Shown piece after piece: positions 49,026 to 57,348 of a DNA stretch of 64,000 nucleotides. The stretch's first letter is position 1. Every line of letters begins with the position of its first letter. Below the pieces are notes generated by a model. It saw only the letters and a program-made list of their open reading frames with translations. It was not told where the DNA came from and ran no database searches. The position numbers were made by a program, and so were the translations under genes. Source of the DNA: an uncultured Granulosicoccus sp. (GTDB lineage: Bacteria; Pseudomonadota; Gammaproteobacteria; Granulosicoccales; Granulosicoccaceae); NCBI GenBank assembly GCA_947499955.1, contig CANMQI010000006.1:372001-436000 (forward strand), given 5' to 3'.

Positions 49026-49969
49026 GTCTCTAGCAGCTTACCCTCATGCAATTCATCATAATAGACTGTCAGGGAATTCCAGACGGAGCTGTGCTCTACC
49101 GAGTTGTTCGAGGATGCCACCTTGACACGCTTGTGCAGGCGTACGGACAATTCGGACAGGCGATTACCGTCACGAGTGACGATGGTGAAGCCCTGATTAT
49201 CGTGGTCCTCAGCCAGCAAGGCAATGGCCATCTGATCAATGGAGCGCTGGGCTTCGATATCGGCAAAGGAATTGCCCTGCAGCTTGAGTTCGACATTGAC
49301 GATGAGGTCTTCCATCACCCGCTGCTCCAGCACTGTATCGTCTCTGGCCACCAGCGCTGATACCTGATCGGAAACCGATTTGAGCAGGCGGCGACTCATG
49401 CTCTGATTCTTCGGCAACAGCTTGCGACTGGCCTCGTAGGCAACACTACCCAGCTGGATGGAAGAAACACCTCGCTCACGGATGATGGCCAGCCGATCGA
49501 GATCGGCTGCCGGTCGCAGGTCGAATCTGCACTGATCCGGTTCGACGCCGCAGTCAGCGAACAGCTTGCTCAGATACACTCTGGCGGCCGCCTGGGTGAT
49601 GCCGTTGGCACAGAACAGAACATCGGCATTCTTTACCAACAGGAAGCACTCGCCCGCCTTGAACTCCTTGCCTTTGGGTGGACGCTCGGCATCACCGTGA
49701 TCTTCCGGCCCTTCCGGGTCCGGGTCGATAGTGGCTGCCTTCTCACCCGGTACATAACTGACCAGATGCAACAACACCGGCTTTCTGGCGGTGGAGGCTT
49801 GTCGATGCTGCACCCGCATGATCGACTGATCGCCTGGATCCAGTTCGGTATCCTTGCAGACTCGCCTGCGTCGCAGCATGACGCGGATGGATGCTTCGAT
49901 GTTCTGCGGCTGTCCATCATGTACGGAGCGCAGATAGTGCAGCGTTTTCGACTTGGTAGGGTCAGACAC
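49022..49969 (-). CDS. Unknown soluble protein coupled to a membrane protein
   Basis: Not recognised. A 315-residue hydrophilic protein without signal peptide. The first third is basic (RVMLRRRRVCKDTE), followed by an acidic Pro/Glu linker (PDPEGPEDHGDAERPPKGKE), a compact block GECFLLVKNADVLFCANGITQAA and a mixed alpha/beta C-terminal half with SNSVEHSSVWNSLTVYYDEL at the end in the form NNSVEHSS. It has no catalytic motif I know. The stop overlaps the start of the membrane protein by four bases. The coupled cytosolic plus membrane layout is like several two-gene defence or stress modules, but no homology is claimed. Confidence 0.7.
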   Translation of the reverse strand: MSDPTKSKTLHYLRSVHDGQPQNIEASIRVMLRRRRVCKDTELDPGDQSIMRVQHRQASTARKPVLLHLVSYVPGEKAATIDPDPEGPEDHGDAERPPKGKEFKAGECFLLVKNADVLFCANGITQAAARVYLSKLFADCGVEPDQCRFDLRPAADLDRLAIIRERGVSSIQLGSVAYEASRKLLPKNQSMSRRLLKSVSDQVSALVARDDTVLEQRVMEDLIVNVELKLQGNSFADIEAQRSIDQMAIALLAEDHDNQGFTIVTRDGNRLSELSVRLHKRVKVASSNNSVEHSSVWNSLTVYYDELHEGKLLET

Positions 49970-50187
49970 CTGCGTCTATTCCGGGTTGCCCAGGGAGCTG
50001 ACACTATACTATAAATATATACGGCACTTTGCTCTTGCCCGAGGCCATGGGTTACGGGCCTGACCCCACTTGGAGGCCTGCACGGAATCGCTCACGAGGT
50101 GACAGCTTGTGAGGACAAGAGCGCATCCGGGAAAGCTCTTGCGTCGCCGAAAGCCTGCTTCAGACGGCCGGCCAATCGGACTAGACG

Positions 50188-50220
50188 GCCGGACCGTCAC
50201 TCAACTGATGACGGTCCGGC
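50188..50220 (-). terminator. Strong hairpin downstream of the DegP/DegQ gene
   Basis: An 11-bp perfect stem GCCGGACCGTC/GACGGTCCGGC with an 11-base loop lies 40 bases after the protease stop. No T-run follows on the minus strand. It may be a terminator or a stabilising 3' structure. The rest of 49970-50259 holds the AT-rich upstream region of the 315-residue gene. Confidence 0.5.
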
Positions 50221-50259
50221 TGCTCACCAGGCGATGGCGCGCTTCGAGCGTGCGTTTGC

Positions 50260-51693
50260 CTACTCGTGCAATTTCGGAATTTCGATTGCCACGTAGCGCG
50301 AATGTTCGCCACGTTGAATCAGTAAGGCGACCCGCTTGCCGGCATCGAACTTGTCGATCTGATCGATGAATTCGTCGGGGCTATCGATGGACTTGCCGTC
50401 GAGGCTCAGGATGATATCGTCAGGTAGAATCGCAGCCTTTGCAGCAGAGCCCGTCGGATCCACTTCAATGACCCGCACGCCGTGTGCAATACCACGCTGT
50501 TCGCGCATCTCGTCATCCAGCTTGCCCACCACGATACCAAGACGTCCGGCACTGGACTCAGCGGCATCAGTCACGGCGACGGTCTGTGTCTCGAACTTGC
50601 CGATGGTCACAGTCAGATTGCGTTCCTTGCCATCGCGAAGCAGAGTCACATTGGCAATTTCTCCGGCAGGAATCACACCGACCAGCCCTGGCAGGTCGCC
50701 TGAGCGATTGACTTTCGAACCATTGAACTCGGTGATGATATCGCCAGGTTTCAGACCCGCCGCTGCCGCCGGACCGTTTTCAGACAGACTGGACACCAGC
50801 GCACCTGTCGGTGCATCCAGACCGAAGGCATCCGCCAGACCCTGATCGACATCCTGAATGGCAACACCCAACCAGCCACGGCTCGCATGACCACTTGTCT
50901 TCAGCTGATCAGCGACATGTCTGGCCACGTTGATGGGTATCGCGAACGACAGCCCCTGGTAGCCACCCGAACTGGAATAGATCTGCGAGTTGACGCCGAT
51001 GACAACGCCGTCGGTATTGAACAGCGGACCACCCGAGTTACCCGGGTTGACGGCCACATCGGTCTGAATGAAAGGTGCGTAGCCGCCCGAGGGCAGATTG
51101 CGTGACACGGCAGAGACGATACCCTGAGTCGCCGTATGGTCCAGTCCGAATGGCGAGCCGATGGCCAGCACCCATTCACCAACAGCCACTTCGTCAGAGT
51201 TGCCCAGTTCAGCCGCAGGGAGATCATCGGCATCCACTTTCAACAAGGCGATATCGGTCGATTCATCGACTCCCACAATCGTTGCCGGCAACTGCCGTCT
51301 GTCATCCAGAGTCACCATGACTTCGGATGCATCACTGACGACATGCGCATTGGTCATGACATAGCCATCTTCGGAGATGATGAAGCCGGAACCGATGCCA
51401 CGTCCGGATCCACCTGGAGGTTGTTGGCGAGGGTCTTGCTGAAAGAAGCGTCGCAGTTCTTCAGGCAATTGTTGAAGTGACGGCGATTCTGCCGTCGTCG
51501 GCTGCAGTGTCTCGCGCATGACCGCGATGCTCACCACCGTGTCCGCCTGCTCTTCCACGAGAGTTTCAAAATCCGGCAAGCCGTCTGCATTGGCGACTGA
51601 CGAGCCTGCAACGGCTCCGGCCAGAGCAACTGTGGCCAGAGCTTGTCTGAGCACTTGTCGCGGTTGTCGGAAAGTACCTACTGATTTGATCAT
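50260..51693 (-). CDS. Periplasmic serine protease of the DegP/DegQ (Do) family
   Basis: A 477-residue HtrA protease/chaperone with a signal peptide ending near VANA. The catalytic triad is His117 (TNAHVVSD), Asp147 (STDIALLKVD) and Ser220 (NPGNSGGPLFN). Two PDZ domains follow (about 275-365 and 385-470), with the peptide-binding GWLGVAI and GRLGIVV strands. It degrades misfolded envelope proteins. Resemblance to MucD/DegQ is typical, but the exact paralogue is not decided. A 290-bp region separates it from the unknown gene pair upstream on the same strand. No clear sigma-E site seen. Confidence 0.93.
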   Translation of the reverse strand: MIKSVGTFRQPRQVLRQALATVALAGAVAGSSVANADGLPDFETLVEEQADTVVSIAVMRETLQPTTAESPSLQQLPEELRRFFQQDPRQQPPGGSGRGIGSGFIISEDGYVMTNAHVVSDASEVMVTLDDRRQLPATIVGVDESTDIALLKVDADDLPAAELGNSDEVAVGEWVLAIGSPFGLDHTATQGIVSAVSRNLPSGGYAPFIQTDVAVNPGNSGGPLFNTDGVVIGVNSQIYSSSGGYQGLSFAIPINVARHVADQLKTSGHASRGWLGVAIQDVDQGLADAFGLDAPTGALVSSLSENGPAAAAGLKPGDIITEFNGSKVNRSGDLPGLVGVIPAGEIANVTLLRDGKERNLTVTIGKFETQTVAVTDAAESSAGRLGIVVGKLDDEMREQRGIAHGVRVIEVDPTGSAAKAAILPDDIILSLDGKSIDSPDEFIDQIDKFDAGKRVALLIQRGEHSRYVAIEIPKLHE

Positions 51694-51778
51694 GGTTGTT
51701 TCCTGTAAGGGAGTGATTCCACACAGAACACAAGACCATCACGCGCTCACGCCGGTTTCATTGCAGATTCGCAATGTT

Positions 51779-52549
51779 TCAACCCAGCAGGGATCTGATC
51801 AACAGTCGCACTGCCAGCGCCGTCAGTATCACCTTGAACACCTTCTTGAATGCGCCTTCCGGAAAGCGGTGCAGCAATGCGCCTCCGAACCGTGTGCCCA
51901 GCAATCCGCTGAGAATCATCGCAAGGACCAACGGCAACCACTCAGTGAGAACAAAGCCGAGGAAGCCGAATGCGATCAGCTTGAGCAAGTGTTGCAGGGT
52001 CATGCACGCCGCATGCGTCGCCACAGTACGATCCCGACCATAGAGCGTTGGCGAAAGAAAAGCGGCCAGCAAGGGACCGGTTGCACCGAGAAACAGGGTG
52101 GCAAAACTGGTGACGGCCCCCACAGCCACAAAGGCCGGGTCACGCAGCTCCCGCCGCCCCATGCCCGGCATCCAGACACTCCAGAGAATGAATATCGCCA
52201 GAGCCATCTGCAGCACAGTCGTGGGCAAGCTCACGATCAGCTGACTGGCAATCAACACACCCAGCACGCCGCCCGGCAGAAACCACAGGAACACCCGACG
52301 CATGATATGCGGACGCATCATCCAGGCACGTCCCGCATTGGAACCGACCTGAACCAGAGCATGCACCGGCAAGGCCACAATGGGAGGTACCGCGGACAGC
52401 AGGGCTATCAGCATGGCAACACCACCACCCAGGCCGAAGGTGGCACTGATGGCAGAAGTTGCAAAACTGATGGCGACCAGCAGCACGGCAGTGCTTGTCG
52501 CAAGTTCCGGGGGAAGCCACTGCAGCATGGTCATCACGCCACGATACAT
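51779..52549 (-). CDS. TauE/SafE (TSUP) family permease
   Basis: A 256-residue protein with about eight helices, matching the TSUP sulphite/organosulphur exporter family. The glycine-rich block FGLGGGVAMLIALLS and its second-half counterpart GATGPLLAAFLSPTLYGRD are family signatures, reflecting the internal duplication. The substrate is unknown. The start may be ATG 52549 or internal ATGs at 52534/52528. It is divergent from the TRAP transporter, 145 bp apart, and convergent with none; the protease gene lies 85 bp downstream on the same strand. Confidence 0.85.
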   Translation of the reverse strand: MYRGVMTMLQWLPPELATSTAVLLVAISFATSAISATFGLGGGVAMLIALLSAVPPIVALPVHALVQVGSNAGRAWMMRPHIMRRVFLWFLPGGVLGVLIASQLIVSLPTTVLQMALAIFILWSVWMPGMGRRELRDPAFVAVGAVTSFATLFLGATGPLLAAFLSPTLYGRDRTVATHAACMTLQHLLKLIAFGFLGFVLTEWLPLVLAMILSGLLGTRFGGALLHRFPEGAFKKVFKVILTALAVRLLIRSLLG

Positions 52550-52694
52550 GAAATATATCTTGACCTGAAGGGTTGTTTCCGGCTTTCATGGTGATTGTCC
52601 ACCTACGAAAATCATGTGCATCAGTAAACGGACGACCCCTCTACATCATCAGAATGACCGGAATGATCCGGCAACCACCGGGAGAAAGTGAACA

Positions 52695-53666
52695 ATGAAG
52701 TTACCAAGCAAGCGTCTGGTGCTGGCGGCGATACTGTGTGGTTTCGCCACGGTATCCTCGGCCAAGGAATACCGTGGCTGGAACACGCATCCACCTGATT
52801 ATCCGGTTTCCGTAGCGCTTGATCGCTTCAGCGATCTGGTGGGCGAACGCACTGACGATCGAATCAAACTGACCAACTACCACTCGGCGCAGTTGGGTGA
52901 AGGCGAATTCGCCACGGAACAACTTCAATTCGGTGCGCTGGATTACGGCATATTCTCCACGGCTCCCATGGTCAATACAGTCAAGGAGTTGGGGGTGGCA
53001 TCACTGCCCTATGTATTCAAATCTCCCGAGCACCAGTTTCGTGTCATGGAAGGTGACATCGGAGCTGATATTGCCGCGGCCATGAACGAGGCAAACATGG
53101 TGCCCTTGAGCTGGTTTGCCAGCGGCTCGCGATCGTTCTACGCCAATGTACCGCTGAACTCGGTGGAAGACATCGCAGGCCTGAAGTTTCGGGTGCAGAA
53201 CAGTGATATCAATGTCGCGATGGTCGAAGCACTGGGTGCCAACGCAACACCGCTGCCGTTTGGTGAAGTGTTCACGGCACTGCAATCAGGCGTTGTCGAT
53301 GGTGCCGAAAACAATTGGCCATCCTATGAGTCAACGGCTCATTTCGAAGTAGCCAAGTACTACATTCTCGACGAACACACCATCGTGCCTGAAGGCATCA
53401 TGTTTGCGAAGACGACCTGGGATACCTTCAGTGCAGAGGATCAGGACATCATTCGCACCGCCGCTCAGGAAGCTGCCATCTATCAGCGCGAACTGTGGGC
53501 AGAGCGTGAAGCCAAATCCCGCAAGATCGTGGAAGACGCCGGCTCCATCATCGTCGCCGTCGAAGACAAGACACCGTTCAGCGACGCCATGCAACCGGTG
53601 TACGAGGAGTTTGCATCGGACCCTGTCATTGCCGAGCTACTCAAGCGTATTCAGGCAACAGACTGA
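52695..53666 (+). CDS. TRAP transporter solute-binding protein (DctP family)
   Basis: A 323-residue periplasmic binding protein with signal peptide cut near residue 23 (VSSAKE). The ligand-binding block LKFRVQNSDINVAMVEALGA, with the Arg that pairs to the ligand carboxylate, and PFGEVFTALQSGVVDGAENN are the DctP signature. It binds an organic acid or related compound; the ligand is not told by sequence. A ribosome site GGGAGAAA lies before ATG 52695. First gene of a dctPQM operon. Confidence 0.93.
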   Translation: MKLPSKRLVLAAILCGFATVSSAKEYRGWNTHPPDYPVSVALDRFSDLVGERTDDRIKLTNYHSAQLGEGEFATEQLQFGALDYGIFSTAPMVNTVKELGVASLPYVFKSPEHQFRVMEGDIGADIAAAMNEANMVPLSWFASGSRSFYANVPLNSVEDIAGLKFRVQNSDINVAMVEALGANATPLPFGEVFTALQSGVVDGAENNWPSYESTAHFEVAKYYILDEHTIVPEGIMFAKTTWDTFSAEDQDIIRTAAQEAAIYQRELWAEREAKSRKIVEDAGSIIVAVEDKTPFSDAMQPVYEEFASDPVIAELLKRIQATD

Positions 53667-53683
53667 TCGTTGCCCGCTGTCAC

Positions 53684-53720
53684 AGGGACCCTGCCTGGCC
53701 TGAAAGCTTGCAGGGTCCTT
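53684..53720 (+). terminator. Stem-loop between dctP and dctQ
   Basis: AGGGACCCTGC pairs with GCAGGGTCCTT around a 15-base loop, 18 bases after the binding-protein stop. Followed by TTGAGAC, without a long T-run. It likely protects or partly terminates transcripts, so that binding protein exceeds permease. Confidence 0.55.
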
Positions 53721-53784
53721 GAGACTGCAATCAAACCTCCCTGCCCGCATTCACCTGCGGCACCAACACTCGCCGTGACTGCCT

Positions 53785-54300
53785 ATGCGTTGGAAAGCCT
53801 TTGATCATCTGTCTCTGGCCGTGGTTTTCATCAGTGCCAATGCGCTGATCCTGCTGGTCGGTTTTACCGGCTGGCAGGTCTGGGGCCGCTATGTTCTCAA
53901 CGACACACCTACCTGGACAGAAAAGGCCGCCTTGCTGCTGATCCTGTTCGTGACATTACCCATGGCCGCTGTGGGCCTGCGTGAAAACTTCCACCTCGGT
54001 ATCGGCTACCTCGTCGACTTGCTCCCATCACGCCTGCAGCGCTGGTGCGAAATCCTGAACGCGTTCGTGATCGCGGGGTTCGGCCTGGTCATGATCTTCG
54101 GATCCTGGCCGCTGGTGAAAGGTACCTGGGGGCGTGACATTCCCCTGATAGGACTGCCTCAGGGCTTGCAGTATTTGCCCTTGATCGTCAGCGGTGTTCT
54201 GATCGTGGCCTTCATGCTGGAGCGAGTCTGGTTTGCCGTCAGGCAACCCACAACAGACTCACCTCAAGAATCTTCAACAGACACCAACGAGACACTCTGA
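53785..54300 (+). CDS. TRAP transporter small membrane subunit (DctQ)
   Basis: A 171-residue protein with four helices. The block FTGWQVWGRYVLNDTPTWTEKAALLL near residue 30 is the family signature. It joins the large subunit in a Na+-dependent uptake system. Its TGA overlaps the ATG of the large subunit by one base. Confidence 0.9.
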   Translation: MRWKAFDHLSLAVVFISANALILLVGFTGWQVWGRYVLNDTPTWTEKAALLLILFVTLPMAAVGLRENFHLGIGYLVDLLPSRLQRWCEILNAFVIAGFGLVMIFGSWPLVKGTWGRDIPLIGLPQGLQYLPLIVSGVLIVAFMLERVWFAVRQPTTDSPQESSTDTNETL

Positions 54301-55583
54301 TGGGCCTGACGATACTGCTACTGGTGTTCGCGCTGGCCACCGCTCTGAGCATCCCCATTGCCTTTGCATTGGGAATCGCGGCTGTTGCAGCCGCATTCCA
54401 CGAAAGCATACCTCCGCTCATCGTGTTTCAGCGCATGGTCGCCGGCATCAATGTCTTCTCGCTGCTGGCCATTCCGTTCTTCATCTTTGCCGGTGAAATC
54501 ATGATGCGAGGCGGCATTGCCATTCGTCTGGTGCGCTTTGCAGAGACCCTTGTCGGCCAGGTTCGCGGTGGGCTGGGTGTCGTGAATGTGCTCACCTCCA
54601 TGTTGTTTGGCGGCATCTCCGGTTCTGCCGTTGCCGATACATCGGCACTGGGCTCGGTCATGATCCCGATGATGCGCGAGCGCGGCTATGACGACGACTA
54701 TTCGGTGAACGTGACCGTCACATCATCGATTGCCGGCGTACTGATTCCACCAAGCCACAACATGATCCTGTACGCGCTGGCCGCGGGTGGCGGTATCTCC
54801 ATCACCTCCCTGTTTCTGGCAGGCGTGGTTCCCGGCATACTGCTGTGTCTGTGCCTGTCGGTGGCCGCCTATCTGGTAGCGGTCAAGCGCCAATACCCTA
54901 TTGGTGCCTTTCCCGGCTGGCGTGCCGTGGTGTATGCGGCCGGTTCGGCTCTGCCCGGCTTCTTTACAGCCGTCGTCATTATCGGAGGTGTGGTGTCGGG
55001 CATCTTCACCGTCACGGAATCCGCGGCCATCGGTGTCATCTACGCCTTGTTTGTCACTGTGTTCTTCTATCGCACGCTGACATTCAAACTGTTCTGGGAG
55101 AGTGTCGTACAGGCCATCCGGACCACGGCCATGGTCATGATACTGGTTGGCACTGCCCAGGCATTCAGTTATTTCATTGCGCTGTACCAGATTCCCGCAG
55201 CCATCCTTGACGGGCTGCAGAACATTTCCGACAACAAGTATGTACTGCTGGCACTGATCAATCTGTCGCTGCTGGCACTGGGCATGTTCATGGACATGGG
55301 CGCCTTGATCCTGATCTGCACACCGATCTTCCTGCCCGTAGCCATCTCACTGGGCATGGACCCGGTGCAGTTCGGCATGTTGCTGATGATGAACCTGGGA
55401 CTTGGACTGACGACTCCCCCAGTGGGCGGGTGTCTGTTCGTCGGTTGTGCGATAGCCAAGGTGCGGATAGAACAGGTCATAGGGACCATCTGGCCATACT
55501 ACCTGGCTATCCTGGTTGCCCTGTTACTGACAACGTATATACCCGTGGTGTCACTGGGCTTGCCGAGGTTGCTGGGGTATTGA
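54300..55583 (+). CDS. TRAP transporter large membrane subunit (DctM)
   Basis: A 427-residue permease with about twelve helices. Typical blocks are IPFFIFAGEIMMRGGIA, MLFGGISGSAVADTSALG and LIPPSHNMILYALAAGG in the first half, and NLGLGLTTPPVGGCLFVGC in the second. It forms the Na+-coupled channel with DctQ. The neighbouring convergent FAD oxidoreductase hints at an amino or amine substrate, but this is only proximity. Confidence 0.95.
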   Translation: MGLTILLLVFALATALSIPIAFALGIAAVAAAFHESIPPLIVFQRMVAGINVFSLLAIPFFIFAGEIMMRGGIAIRLVRFAETLVGQVRGGLGVVNVLTSMLFGGISGSAVADTSALGSVMIPMMRERGYDDDYSVNVTVTSSIAGVLIPPSHNMILYALAAGGGISITSLFLAGVVPGILLCLCLSVAAYLVAVKRQYPIGAFPGWRAVVYAAGSALPGFFTAVVIIGGVVSGIFTVTESAAIGVIYALFVTVFFYRTLTFKLFWESVVQAIRTTAMVMILVGTAQAFSYFIALYQIPAAILDGLQNISDNKYVLLALINLSLLALGMFMDMGALILICTPIFLPVAISLGMDPVQFGMLLMMNLGLGLTTPPVGGCLFVGCAIAKVRIEQVIGTIWPYYLAILVALLLTTYIPVVSLGLPRLLGY

Positions 55584-55707
55584 GATTCAGGGCTGAACCA
55601 GGGAGCCAATCGCTTGTTCAACACTGTCGACAGCGTTTCCACGTTCAAAGAGAATCGCTGGCGCCAACACCTGACAGTCAGCGTCTGACACGGCTTCACC
55701 TTGTACC

Positions 55708-56982
55708 TCAGAATATGCTCCGAAACACCTGGTTAGCCGTGAATGCTGTCTGATAAAGGTGTGAATACAACGGCGCATTGGCAACCGTTGACAATGAACT
55801 CACCGGCAGGGGCAACTCGGACCTGGGCATGCCGGTAAGCAATTGGGCCATGGCCTTGCCGAAAAGTGTGCCTGTGGTAATGCCTCGACCGTTGTAGCCA
55901 ATCGCCGTAAAGACATTCGTATCCAGTTCGTGGATACGCGGCAGGTGATCAGGAGTCATGGCGATCTGTCCGTGCCAGGCTGCTTCGAATTCAACCGGCC
56001 CCAACGCCGGGAACAGCCTGCGAATCTGCTGACTGGCCCAGCGTTGCGACAGACCGCTATCGAGTGTGCCCATGAACCTGCCCATGCTGCCAATGAGCAG
56101 TCGACCAAAGGCATCACGTCGAAAGTTGAACATGATGGGTGCTGTATCCCATAGACCCTGCCCGCCTGGCAATATCGTTGAGGCCTTGTCATCCAGAGGG
56201 CGAGTGGCCAGCTGAAAGTAATTGATCGTGGTGAAAACGCGCTTCAAGCCGGGCCACAGCTCATCGGTATAGGCGTTGGTGCCCAGTATCACCGCCTTCG
56301 CAGTAACGATACCCTGATCGGTCTCGACAAGCCAGGCGGTGCCCTGCTTGCGCAAGCCTGTCACCCGGATACCGGTGGACAAGGTGGCGCCGGCACCATC
56401 TGCAGCGCGGGCCAGACCGCGACAATAGCCCATCGGGTTGATCGTACCGGCGCGATGATCCAGCAAGCCACCGTGAAATCGGGTGGTCCCGATCATCTCG
56501 GATACCGCAGCTCGATCAAGCAGTTCTACAGGCTCACCCAGGCGCGCCCATTCTGCCATGCGTCCTTGCAGATCCTTCAAGCCAGCGGGAGAATGCGCCG
56601 CGTGGATGGTGCCGCTACGCGTTGTCTCGCAACGCATCTGATGCTTCTCGATCAAGGAGAACACATATTCCGGCCCCTTGCCGAACTGCTGGATGAATCG
56701 TGGCCCGTAGGTGTCACCCAGTTTGACGCGCACCTTGGCAGGCGGCAACCACAACGCTGCGTTAACCAGACCGCAATTACGTCCAGAGCCTCCATAACCA
56801 ATCTGCTCGGCTTCAAGCAGCTGCACCGACAAGCCCTTTTCAGCGCAGTGCAAGGCGGTGGACAAGCCGGTGAACCCGCCGCCAACCACAGCCACATCCA
56901 CCGTGGAGCTGCCATTGAATGGCTGCGAGATCTCTGCCTCCTCCGCTGAAACGTCCCACAGAGAAACGGGTCTTGTTGTCAT
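55708..56982 (-). CDS. FAD-dependent amine/amino-acid oxidoreductase (DAO family)
   Basis: A 424-residue protein with an N-terminal FAD-binding motif VAVVGGGFTGLSTALHCAE and the text LLEAEQIGYGGSGRNCGLVNAALW, typical of the PuuB/OrdL-like branch of DAO enzymes. The C-terminal block VFTAIGYNGRGITTGTLFGK binds FAD as well. It oxidises an amine or amino acid to an imine; the substrate is unknown. ATG 56982 (MTTRPVSLWD) is preferred over 57024. It is convergent with the TRAP genes. Confidence 0.85.
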   Translation of the reverse strand: MTTRPVSLWDVSAEEAEISQPFNGSSTVDVAVVGGGFTGLSTALHCAEKGLSVQLLEAEQIGYGGSGRNCGLVNAALWLPPAKVRVKLGDTYGPRFIQQFGKGPEYVFSLIEKHQMRCETTRSGTIHAAHSPAGLKDLQGRMAEWARLGEPVELLDRAAVSEMIGTTRFHGGLLDHRAGTINPMGYCRGLARAADGAGATLSTGIRVTGLRKQGTAWLVETDQGIVTAKAVILGTNAYTDELWPGLKRVFTTINYFQLATRPLDDKASTILPGGQGLWDTAPIMFNFRRDAFGRLLIGSMGRFMGTLDSGLSQRWASQQIRRLFPALGPVEFEAAWHGQIAMTPDHLPRIHELDTNVFTAIGYNGRGITTGTLFGKAMAQLLTGMPRSELPLPVSSLSTVANAPLYSHLYQTAFTANQVFRSIF

Positions 56983-57348
56983 GGTCGGCAACCCTTGGCA
57001 GTCCTGATGAAGCGATAGGCTCATGCTGCACTGACATGGCTATCTCGTCAACAGTCACATCACTACCCCACTCAAGCACCCTTCCATGAATGTCATGAGA
57101 CCCGAGTCGAGTCAGCGATTCATGGAGGTGGTGAACCCCGAGTCGAGGCGGCGATACAGGGACTCTCGTTTCCATCACCTCGACGCCTCCGGCCAACTGT
57201 CGAAACGTGAGCAGGCTCACAATGGCTCCTTCGCAGGTTGATTGGCGTCACAACCGTCCGGCATCGCATAACGCTTTTCGAACTCGGCTCATCAGTTGAG
57301 CAATCCATGGCCGAAAAGGCATGAGAGCCAGGTTCCGAGCAATTCCCA
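56983..57348. other. Divergent intergenic region with paired direct repeat
   Basis: This 366-bp region separates the oxidoreductase start from the large GGDEF-EAL gene. It holds two near-identical 20-bp repeats in the same direction, at 57101-57120 and 57137-57156 (17 of 20 positions agree, core CCCGAGTCGAG), 36 bp apart. These could be operator half-units. No gene is seen. Confidence 0.4.

Noticed and set aside
48501-49969. Identification of the gene pair as the Kiwa defence system
   Set aside because: A membrane protein plus a 315-residue soluble protein recalls Kiwa, but gene order is reversed and I cannot match either sequence, so no name is given.
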